From Bacteroidales bacterium UBA6408 (GTDB lineage: Bacteria; Bacteroidota; Bacteroidia; Bacteroidales; UBA932): a stretch of 18,338 nt of DNA. Shown here piece after piece: positions 6,961 through 14,578 of the stretch; the first letter of the stretch is position 1; each line of letters starts with the position of its first letter. A program made the translations under genes and the position numbers. The notes beneath the pieces are model-generated. The model was not told the DNA's origin. It saw nothing but the letters and a program-made list of their open reading frames with translations, and ran no database searches. The stretch covers positions 3,929 to 22,266 of the forward strand of contig DJPQ01000050.1 in NCBI GenBank assembly GCA_002439805.1, written 5' to 3'.

Positions 6961-8841
6961 ATGCACATGAAGAAGATAAGACATATATTTGCGGCGTCGG
7001 CGCTCGCGCTTGCCTCGGCGGGCTGCGGCTACCTTGACGTCGATCCCGAACTCGGTCTCGACGACAGCGAGGTCTTCGGCACCTATTCCAACTTCCGCTC
7101 CTATTTCGACTGGCTCTACGCCTCCGGGAACGGGACGAACAAGGAGAACATACTCTACGCCTTCCCGATGTATTCGGACTTTCTCCAGAAATATTCCTTC
7201 TCGTGGTACAACACCACGGACATGGCGGACGCCGGAAGGATGGGGGTGACGCAGCAGTACTTCAAGCAGGGCACCATGACCCAGGACTTCCTGAAGGCGG
7301 TGACCTTCGACTCGGGAAGCGCCGACAAGCCGCTGGCAAAGGCGATGTTCGCGACCATCCGCCGCTGCAACACGACCATAGCCAAGATTGACCTCTGCGC
7401 GGACGCCACTCCCAAGCAGCGCGGCGACCTGCTCGGTCAGGCCTACGCCATACGCGGCTTCTGCTATTTCTCGCTCTGCCGTTTCTTCGGCGGGATGCCC
7501 TACATGGACCATGCGCTTGAGGCCGAGGAGTCCTGGGACCTTCCGAGGCTCTCGTCCCATGAGACATTCGTCAAGGCTGCCGAGGACCTTCGCAGGGGGT
7601 ATGAACTGCTCAAGGATGCCGGTTACATGAGACGGAACTCCCCGGCCGACCTCGCGAGCGCGACGCTTGACCAGATTAACGGTGCGGCCGCGGCCGGTCT
7701 TTACGCGAGGGCGCTGCTCTATGCCGCGAGCCCGCTGAGCAACGAGAGGGGCGAGGAGGACTGGAAGGATGCCGCCGCTGCCTGTGCGCTCGCGTTGCAG
7801 GAGGCCCTTGACGCTGAGTTCTCGCTCACTCCGGCCGCAGCCTACACGACCAATTTCCTGAGCCAGCGGACGACCAACGAGAACATCTGGGTCTATGCCC
7901 TCCAGACCAAGGACAACCACGCCAACCTGAGCAGCATCATGGCCTATCCGCAGTCTGCGGCAACGTCCGGCTCCTCCGGAGTCTGCCCTACGCAGAACTT
8001 CGTGGACCGCTACGAGACCAAATTCGGCGAGCCGCTGCTGACGGAGGCCGACCGACTGGCCGCCGCAGCCGCCGGGCACTACAGCGAGCAGGCTCCTTAC
8101 CGGGACCGCGACCCGCGTCTGGAGCTGACGATTGTCCATGACGGTCAGACCAACAGCAATGCCGAGGGAGGAAAAATCAGCATATGCTACGACCCTTCCT
8201 CCAAGTCCTGGCCGACGACCCGTCTGAACGGGGTGAACCTCACTTTCGGAATCGACTGGGGCACGAGGGACAACGACACCTACGCCTATTCCAACACCGG
8301 CTACTACTGCCGCAAGTACTGGAACGGCGTGCTTGGGCTAAAGCAGCAGAGCAACCACTGGCACGAGGACCCTATCGTCCGTCTGGCCGAGCTCTATCTC
8401 AACTATGCCGAGGCGGTGAACGAGGCCTACGGCCCGTCCGGCAAGGCCGGCACGGTGGGTCTTACGGCGGTCGAGGCACTGAATGTCGTCCGCGGCCGCA
8501 TCGGAATGCCGGACGTCGCGCCGAAATACACCGCCGACAGGGAGAGCCTGCGCGAGCGCATACGCAACGAGCGCTGCGTGGAGCTGGCCTTCGAGGGACA
8601 TCACTACTACCACGACATCCGCCGCTGGAAGACGGCCCCGCAGACCATGGGCGCGACTCTCTACGGGATGTATGTCGAGAAGACCGACGTCAGCGCTGAG
8701 CATCCCGACGGGAGGATATACACCCGCAAGGCGCTGCCGAACAACCGTCAGTGCGTGTGGAAGGACTATATGTACTATCTGCCTTTCCCCGATTCGGAGG
8801 CGTTCAAGATGAAGAACTTTGTTAACTGGAGCTGGAAATGA
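6961..8841 (+). CDS. susD: SusD/RagB-family surface glycan-binding lipoprotein 1
   Basis: This is a 626-residue SusD-like lipoprotein that caps SusC1 and binds the glycan at the cell surface. The lipobox LASAGC gives Cys22, followed by the family-typical YLDVDPE segment. The alpha-helical TPR scaffold shows LLGQAYAIRGFCYFSLCRFFGG around 159-180. The C-terminal SusD region carries the hallmark RNERCVELAFEG at 535-546 and DIRRW at 552-556, and the protein ends in a Trp-rich strand (NWSWK). Length is slightly above the family norm. ATG at 6961 or 6967 (MKKIRH) are both plausible starts. The stop overlaps the susC2 start by four bases (ATGA), so SusD1 and the second channel are translationally coupled. 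The ligand is inferred from the neighbouring GH50 gene, not from this sequence. Confidence 0.96.
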   Translation: MHMKKIRHIFAASALALASAGCGYLDVDPELGLDDSEVFGTYSNFRSYFDWLYASGNGTNKENILYAFPMYSDFLQKYSFSWYNTTDMADAGRMGVTQQYFKQGTMTQDFLKAVTFDSGSADKPLAKAMFATIRRCNTTIAKIDLCADATPKQRGDLLGQAYAIRGFCYFSLCRFFGGMPYMDHALEAEESWDLPRLSSHETFVKAAEDLRRGYELLKDAGYMRRNSPADLASATLDQINGAAAAGLYARALLYAASPLSNERGEEDWKDAAAACALALQEALDAEFSLTPAAAYTTNFLSQRTTNENIWVYALQTKDNHANLSSIMAYPQSAATSGSSGVCPTQNFVDRYETKFGEPLLTEADRLAAAAAGHYSEQAPYRDRDPRLELTIVHDGQTNSNAEGGKISICYDPSSKSWPTTRLNGVNLTFGIDWGTRDNDTYAYSNTGYYCRKYWNGVLGLKQQSNHWHEDPIVRLAELYLNYAEAVNEAYGPSGKAGTVGLTAVEALNVVRGRIGMPDVAPKYTADRESLRERIRNERCVELAFEGHHYYHDIRRWKTAPQTMGATLYGMYVEKTDVSAEHPDGRIYTRKALPNNRQCVWKDYMYYLPFPDSEAFKMKNFVNWSWK

Positions 8842-11672
8842 TGAAAAGAGATATTATGATTGCGGCGCTCTCCCTTCTGCCGTGCCTTGCCCTCATGCGG
8901 AGCCTTCCGGCAGCCGCCTCGGAGCCGATGGGGGATTCTGATGAAAAGAAGGGCGACTGCCTGATGTGGAAGCGGGACAGCGTCGCCGTGATGCCGTGGA
9001 ACGGGAGCGTCCCGCAGGAGGAATCCACAGGAAGTTTCCTTTCTGTCTCCGGCGAGGCGCTTGAAGGCAGGATGCAGGGAGACCTGATGAACAGGCTCAC
9101 CGGCATGGTTCCGGGACTTGAGATTGTGGAGAAGGCCGGCTTTGCTCTGCCGAACTACCAGTACCGTGCGCTGGATTCGGACCAGTTCAGCGTCAGGATG
9201 AGGGGACGCGGCAATGTGATGTGCATAGTGAACGACGCCTGCATCCCTTTCGGGCAGCTGCAGCTCGACCCGAACCAGATTGAGTCCATGACCTTCCTGA
9301 CCGACGTCGCCGACCGCGCCCGCTACGGCGTGCTCGCCTCTGACGGCGCCATTCTCATAAAGACCCGCTCCGGAAGCTACAACACCCCGATGCGCATAAG
9401 CGTGAACGCGGAGAGCGGGGTCAGCTTCGCGGACAGGGTCTCGGAGTGGGTGAACGGAGAGGACTATGCGCGGCTGAACAACGCGGCGAGGGAGGAGGGC
9501 GGCTACGAGCAGCTCTACAGCCAGCTCGCCATAAGGAACTTCGCCAACCGCGACCCATATAGCTCCGAATACCCGAATGTGGATTACAAGTCGCTGATGT
9601 ACAGGAATTTTCTTCCTGTTTCAAGTGCCGGGCTGAACATCTTCGGAGGTACATCCGGTGTCCGTTACAATTTTTCTCTTAACGGACTTTATTCCGGAGA
9701 CCTGATAAAGAGTCCCAATGCCGTGGACTACAGCCGTTTCAATTTCACGGCGGGTCTTGGCGTGAAGGTCGGGAAATGGATGGAGGTCTCGGTCGATTTT
9801 TCCTCAATGCTCTATTTCCGGCGTTCCGGAAGGACATCCTGGTACGACTACCGGACTGTCCCGGCCGTGGCATATCCGCTTGAACTCGAACTTCCGGACG
9901 GGGCGGGAAAGGCCTACGGCGTGAGCAAGTCCTGGACGCAGAACTACTATGCCCTCATGAAGGAGGGCGGCTTCAGGACCAACAGGATGCGCTCCGGACT
10001 TATGGACGTCGCGCTCGACGTTGATTTCTCGTGGCTGCTCAGGGGGCTGAAGTCCCGCACCTGGCTCGCCGCCTCCAACTTCGCGCAGACGACCATTGGG
10101 AAGAACGACGACTACATCGCATGGTACTGGTCGTCCGACGCGGGCATTCAGGAACAGTCCTCGCACAAGGGGGCCAAGGCTTCCGGCAAATCGACCCTAT
10201 CCAACTACACATGGCAGTCTCTGTCGATGTATGAGAGGCTTTCCTACGACGGCGCTTTCGGAGACCACCGCGTGAGCGCGGGGGCGACATTCTCGATGAA
10301 CAGCGCCTCGAGCAAGGGCGAGTCGCAGAACCAGAGGCAGATGTATGTCGTCGCGGACGCAAAGTATTCATACGCCGGTAGATATGTCGCCGAATTCGTC
10401 GCCCAGTACGCCGGCTCGTCCCGTTACGAGAAGGGTCGCCGCTTCGCCTTCTTCCCTTCGGCCGGACTCGCCTGGGTGGCCTCCAACGAGGCTTTCCTCA
10501 GGGATGTCAGGTGGATTGACCGCCTGAAGATTCACGCCCAGACAGGCCTGACCGGGCAGTTCGATGTCTTCGGAACTCCATATCAGTATCGTTCCAACTA
10601 CTCCTACAACGGGGATATGTGGTACGGCCCTATCTCCGACCAGCCTTCGTGGTTCGGCACCAACCGCTGGATTTCCTACAAGACGACGATAAACCGTCTT
10701 GCCAACCACGACCTCGGTTGGCCTAAGGTGTTTCAGACCGACCTCGGGATAGACTTTGACTTCCTCGGGCTCTTTTCTTTCCGGGCGAACGCATATTACA
10801 AGAAAATATATGACTCCATAGTGAACATATCCTCCACGATTCCGGGGGTATATGGACTCAGCGGCATCGCGCTGATGGACAATTTCACGGCGCAGAGCCT
10901 TCGTGGAATGGACGTGACTCTCGGATATTCACAGACTTTCGGCGACTTCCGCGTCGGAGCGTCGTTCAGCGCGACGACATATAAGGCCATATATGAGAAA
11001 CTGACCGATGACGAATGGCTCTATGAGTACCAGAAGAAGACCGGTACTCCCGTGGATGCGTACTGGGGCTACCGTTGCATCGGAAAATATGAGGACGAGG
11101 AGCAGCTGTCTTCCGTTCCGGCTATTTCCACCGCGGTTAAGGTCGGCGACCTTATGTATGAGGACGTGAACGGAGACGGGCGGATTGACGACAACGACAA
11201 GGTGATTCTCGGGAACACGGCTCCGCGCCTGAGCTATGCGCTTAACCTCACTTTCGGATGGAAGGACCTTGAGCTGAACGTCGTCGGGACCGGACGCGCC
11301 GGGCTCAAGACGGCGATGACCAACAGTTATTTCTGGAACGGCTGGGGCGACGGCAACTATTCCGCCTTCGTCCGCGACAACATCGGCGGAGCCTATCCGC
11401 GCCTTGACTATGTGCATTCGGACCAGAACTTCGTAGGGTCGGACTTCTGGCTCCGAAACGGCTCATGGTTCAAGATTCAGAGCGCCGAGCTGTCCTACAA
11501 TCTCCGCCTGCGCCGCTCGTCATGGATAAGGGGCGTCAAGTTTTCGGTCAAGGGGCAGAACCTCCTGACGCTCTCGGGAATCAGGGACGTGGACCCGGAG
11601 TGCATCGACGCGGGCGTCAGCTCCTATCCTCTGGTGCGTTCGGTCACCGGCGGTGTAAAGCTTAATTTCTGA
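8838..11672 (+). CDS. Divergent SusC-like TonB-dependent transporter 2, without the N-terminal regulatory-like domain
   Basis: This is a 944-residue SusC-family outer-membrane channel, about 110 residues shorter than SusC1. A signal peptide (about 1-27, LPAAA end) leads directly, through a short charged linker, to a plug at about 64-180. The carboxypeptidase-regulatory-like domain is absent. The usual EETVVVGYG box is replaced by DSVAVMPW (47-54), which may serve as a degenerate TonB box. The plug is recognisable from RMRGRGNVMCIVNDACIPF, the IESMTFLTDVADRARYGV stretch and the closing GAILIKTRSG. The barrel ends in VRSVTGGVKLNF with a terminal Phe. An EDVNGDGRIDDNDKVILGN loop near 774-792 is the standard SusC calcium-type Asp loop. 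Similar short SusC variants are known as second copies in Bacteroidota PULs. The start overlaps the susD1 stop by four bases, and the susD2 partner follows after 53 bp. It may import a different oligosaccharide or cooperate with SusC1. Confidence 0.92.
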   Translation: MMKRDIMIAALSLLPCLALMRSLPAAASEPMGDSDEKKGDCLMWKRDSVAVMPWNGSVPQEESTGSFLSVSGEALEGRMQGDLMNRLTGMVPGLEIVEKAGFALPNYQYRALDSDQFSVRMRGRGNVMCIVNDACIPFGQLQLDPNQIESMTFLTDVADRARYGVLASDGAILIKTRSGSYNTPMRISVNAESGVSFADRVSEWVNGEDYARLNNAAREEGGYEQLYSQLAIRNFANRDPYSSEYPNVDYKSLMYRNFLPVSSAGLNIFGGTSGVRYNFSLNGLYSGDLIKSPNAVDYSRFNFTAGLGVKVGKWMEVSVDFSSMLYFRRSGRTSWYDYRTVPAVAYPLELELPDGAGKAYGVSKSWTQNYYALMKEGGFRTNRMRSGLMDVALDVDFSWLLRGLKSRTWLAASNFAQTTIGKNDDYIAWYWSSDAGIQEQSSHKGAKASGKSTLSNYTWQSLSMYERLSYDGAFGDHRVSAGATFSMNSASSKGESQNQRQMYVVADAKYSYAGRYVAEFVAQYAGSSRYEKGRRFAFFPSAGLAWVASNEAFLRDVRWIDRLKIHAQTGLTGQFDVFGTPYQYRSNYSYNGDMWYGPISDQPSWFGTNRWISYKTTINRLANHDLGWPKVFQTDLGIDFDFLGLFSFRANAYYKKIYDSIVNISSTIPGVYGLSGIALMDNFTAQSLRGMDVTLGYSQTFGDFRVGASFSATTYKAIYEKLTDDEWLYEYQKKTGTPVDAYWGYRCIGKYEDEEQLSSVPAISTAVKVGDLMYEDVNGDGRIDDNDKVILGNTAPRLSYALNLTFGWKDLELNVVGTGRAGLKTAMTNSYFWNGWGDGNYSAFVRDNIGGAYPRLDYVHSDQNFVGSDFWLRNGSWFKIQSAELSYNLRLRRSSWIRGVKFSVKGQNLLTLSGIRDVDPECIDAGVSSYPLVRSVTGGVKLNF

Positions 11673-11725
11673 CTTCCGCCGATATGATATAATCCTTTCA
11701 ACCCATCCTTTTCATTCATACTACA

Positions 11726-13519
11726 ATGAAACTCACGAAAATCATAGCCGTTCTTCTTCCGGGTCTCGTGGCCGCCGGATGCAGTTTTCTCGACCCGCTT
11801 CCGGACGGCAGCTACAACGACGACAACTACGACGAGAACGCCAAGCTGCTCAGGGGATATGTCGATAAGATTTACAACGACTTCATCCCGACGCTCTACG
11901 CGACCAACTACCTTCTCGGCATTTCCGCCGCGACAGACGACGCCGTCTATCGTTCGGAGGGAGCCGCATGGCGCAAGTTCTCCAACGGGACCGCCCTCAT
12001 GTCCGGCAACCCGTTCACTTCCAAATGGAACACGGACTACTCCGCAATCAACTATGCCAACCTCTTCCTCAAGGACCGCGCAGGAATCAGCGCCCGCTAT
12101 CTGATAGACATGGAGGCTGACGCCGCCTACCGCAGGACGATGCAGGGCAGCGCGTTCGGACTCCGCGCCTGGTACGCCTTCGACCTTCTCCGCACCTTTG
12201 CGGGAAAGGGAACAGACGGAAACATGTGGGGCGTGCCTATCGTGACCGAGCCGACCTCTACCGACGGAATCGATGCCGGGAGTATCCGCAGGGCCGGAGT
12301 TGAAGAGTGCGTGAAGCAGATTCTTGACGACTGCGACTCCGCATATTTCTATCTTCCGGACTCCAACCGCGACTATCCGGACGACCCTGCCCAGAACCTC
12401 CCCGTGACCGGTTCCGTGCGCTACAAGACCCTCGACCGCGTCTGCATCGACGCCATACGCTCCATGGTCTGGCTCTTCTGGGCAAGCCCGGCGTTCAATC
12501 CGGACGGGGACGTGGAGCGGTACAGGAACGCCGCCGTCTATGCCTCCCGCGTCATGAAGCACAAGATTGAGCGCGAAGGCTCGCTCACGGGCGGCTTCAA
12601 TCCGCTTTCCGGCTTCAGCTGGTACGACTGCAACAGCGCAGAGATTGTCTGGCCGTCCAATTTCTCCAAGGCAACCGACACGGAGAAGTGCTGCTACCCG
12701 CTCGGCTTCGGCGGACAGTCCAACATCGTTCCGACGCAGGACCTTGTGGATGCGTTCCCGATGGCGAACGGCTACCCGATAACGGACTCCCGCAGCGGAT
12801 ATGACCCGCAGAAGCCCTACGAGGGGCGCGATCCGCGCTTCTATGCGGCGATTTACTACAACGGCTCCTCTGTCCTGCGCCTTTCAAACGGCGCGAAGAT
12901 GTATTCCTTCAAGACCGAGACCGACGGCGCCGACGCCCCGGGCGGGACGATGACCTCGCCGACCGGCTACTACATCCGCAAGTTCCTCTACCGTGGATGG
13001 AACCCCTACGACCAGACTGTCCAGCCGGGCTATCGCTGCGTCCACCTGCTGAGCTGGACACAGATGTGCCTGATTTTCGCCGAGGCGGCTAACGAGGTCG
13101 TCGGTCCGGAGGAGAGCTCGACTTTCGGCTATTCGGCGAAGCAGGCCCTTGGATGGCTGCGCGCACGCAAGACCACGGAGGGGGTCGACGGGCTCGGAGC
13201 GTCCGGGGACCCCTACCTTGAGGAATGTTCCTCGCGGGAAAAGTTCTCCGACCTGGTGCGCAATGAGTGGAGGGTCGAGACCTGCTTTGAGGGCGAGCGC
13301 TACTGGTGCCTCAGAAGATGGGCCTCTTCGGCCGCGGACCTTAACGTTCCGGTTCATGGGGTAAGGATAACCCGAGGCTTCTCCGGGGAGGAAGTCTTTG
13401 ATTATGATGAGGTTGTGGAAAATCTGAACTATCCGTCCCTTTGGGCTCCGCTTCCTTATATGGAGGTGCGCCGCTGCCCGGACCTTGTCCAGAACGAGGG
13501 CTGGGAAAGCTGGAGATAG
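11726..13519 (+). CDS. SusD/RagB-family surface glycan-binding lipoprotein 2
   Basis: This 597-residue SusD-like lipoprotein is the presumed lid of SusC2. Lipobox LVAAGC gives Cys19, followed by the family-typical SFLDPLPDG. The helical scaffold includes QGSAFGLRAWYAFDLLRTF. The C-terminal SusD signature is RNEWRVETCFEGERYWCLRRW at 512-532, and the final segment shows the usual LWAPLPYMEVRRCPDLVQN form (about 574-592). It differs widely from SusD1 in sequence, so the pair is not a recent duplication. The start at 11726 is the only one giving the lipoprotein signal. The 53-bp gap upstream has no hairpin or T-run, and the next gene begins 10 bp after the stop. Specificity cannot be read from the sequence. 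Confidence 0.95.
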   Translation: MKLTKIIAVLLPGLVAAGCSFLDPLPDGSYNDDNYDENAKLLRGYVDKIYNDFIPTLYATNYLLGISAATDDAVYRSEGAAWRKFSNGTALMSGNPFTSKWNTDYSAINYANLFLKDRAGISARYLIDMEADAAYRRTMQGSAFGLRAWYAFDLLRTFAGKGTDGNMWGVPIVTEPTSTDGIDAGSIRRAGVEECVKQILDDCDSAYFYLPDSNRDYPDDPAQNLPVTGSVRYKTLDRVCIDAIRSMVWLFWASPAFNPDGDVERYRNAAVYASRVMKHKIEREGSLTGGFNPLSGFSWYDCNSAEIVWPSNFSKATDTEKCCYPLGFGGQSNIVPTQDLVDAFPMANGYPITDSRSGYDPQKPYEGRDPRFYAAIYYNGSSVLRLSNGAKMYSFKTETDGADAPGGTMTSPTGYYIRKFLYRGWNPYDQTVQPGYRCVHLLSWTQMCLIFAEAANEVVGPEESSTFGYSAKQALGWLRARKTTEGVDGLGASGDPYLEECSSREKFSDLVRNEWRVETCFEGERYWCLRRWASSAADLNVPVHGVRITRGFSGEEVFDYDEVVENLNYPSLWAPLPYMEVRRCPDLVQNEGWESWR

Positions 13520-13529
13520 ACTTATTGTT

Positions 13530-14567
13530 ATGGAATTTGAGAAGATGAAGAAGATATTTGCATTGTCCGCCGTCTGCTGTGTCCTCGCCACGGGATGCTA
13601 CGGCGACTACACGATGGATTACGAATACACGGGGATATATTCCGCCTACCAGTACGACCTGCGGACGTTCGTGGTCGGGGAGGGGATGGAGTTCGACTTC
13701 ACGGTGGCGCTCGGCGGAGTCGTTGCCAATGACCGTGACAGGGCCGTTGAGGTCGAGTCTGACGACGCGCTGCTTTCCGCTGACCTTTCCGCATTTTCGG
13801 AGTCTGACGGCACGCCGTCGTTCACCGCGCTTGACGGCCTGAAGGGAATGGGAAGGCTCGGGGCGCTGAGCCAGTCATACGTGAGCGACGCCTTTGCCGC
13901 CGTGACTGAGATAAGCCCGCTCCCGTCGGAGTATTATGAACTTGACGGAATTGACGGGCTGACCATACGCAAGGGACGGCACACCGCGACAGTGACCGTT
14001 CGCGCCACGGACGGGATTCTTTCCGACCCTAAGGCATTCGTGCCGTGCTACGCGATAGGGTTCAGGATTGTCGATGCCGACGCTGATGTCCTTGTGAAGG
14101 AAAAGAGCTTTGAGATTATCGCCGTGAGATGCGAGAACCGCCTTTACGGGAACTGGTACCACGGCGGCCGCACCGTTGTCCGCTCTGACGCGACGGGAGA
14201 GATTGTCTCCACGGACGAGTATGAGCTCACGCTTCCGCAGGCCGACTCAAAGGTTTATAAGCTCACCACCGTCGATGCGGTTTCCGTCAGGACCGACCGT
14301 ATGGGCGGCCGCACGGGCTCCCTGCTGCTGACCTTCGACGGAGACGATATCCTCGTTTCGCCGGCCGACGGCTCAGGCATCATAATAAACCCGATTCAGG
14401 GACATCCGAGCCGCTTCAACGGCGCGCGACTCCTTCAGGACAGGGAGATTTCCCTGAACTATTGCTACAGCAACGGCGACGGAACCACGACTTATGTCTA
14501 TGACATCCTGAAGTTCCGGAACAGGGTCAGGGACGGAATAAATGAATGGCAGTCAGAAACCGAGTAA
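13530..14567 (+). CDS. DUF1735/DUF4361 surface glycan-binding lipoprotein (SusE-position)
   Basis: This 345-residue lipoprotein sits in the position of a surface glycan-binding protein. The lipobox VLATGC gives Cys23. Residues about 35-200 resemble DUF1735 (BT_3987-like N-terminal domain), with a YDLRTFVVGEGMEFDFTVALGG strand region, a DR.V.V turn and an LPSEYYEL segment at 131-138. Residues about 202-340 resemble DUF4361 (BT_3044-like C-terminal domain), introduced by ENRLYGNWYHGG at 202-213 and closed by FRNRVRDGINEW at 329-340. No catalytic residues are visible. The reading frame is open back to 13485, but that start lies inside susD2 and would add 15 residues before the signal peptide. 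I prefer ATG 13530, 10 bp after the susD2 stop; ATG 13545 (MKKIF) is also good. Expected role: docking of the long glycan at the SusCD complexes. Confidence 0.88.
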   Translation: MEFEKMKKIFALSAVCCVLATGCYGDYTMDYEYTGIYSAYQYDLRTFVVGEGMEFDFTVALGGVVANDRDRAVEVESDDALLSADLSAFSESDGTPSFTALDGLKGMGRLGALSQSYVSDAFAAVTEISPLPSEYYELDGIDGLTIRKGRHTATVTVRATDGILSDPKAFVPCYAIGFRIVDADADVLVKEKSFEIIAVRCENRLYGNWYHGGRTVVRSDATGEIVSTDEYELTLPQADSKVYKLTTVDAVSVRTDRMGGRTGSLLLTFDGDDILVSPADGSGIIINPIQGHPSRFNGARLLQDREISLNYCYSNGDGTTTYVYDILKFRNRVRDGINEWQSETE

Positions 14568-14578
14568 TCTTTAGGTAT

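Noticed and set aside
6892..8139. Minus-strand open frame (415 codons) antisense to susD1
   Set aside because: A shadow of GC-rich susD1 with no domain, signal peptide or own intergenic space. The same applies to minus-strand frames at 1738-2529, 11624-12562, 14624-15604, 15650-16564 and 17206-17982.
13485..13529. Upstream start for the DUF1735/DUF4361 protein
   Set aside because: It would begin inside susD2 and add 15 charged residues before a perfect lipoprotein signal. ATG 13530 or 13545 fits much better.
14546..14578. Upstream start for the GH50 gene
   Set aside because: It overlaps the preceding coding sequence and adds 11 residues before the signal peptide. ATG 14579 gives a normal signal peptide, though the longer form cannot be fully excluded.
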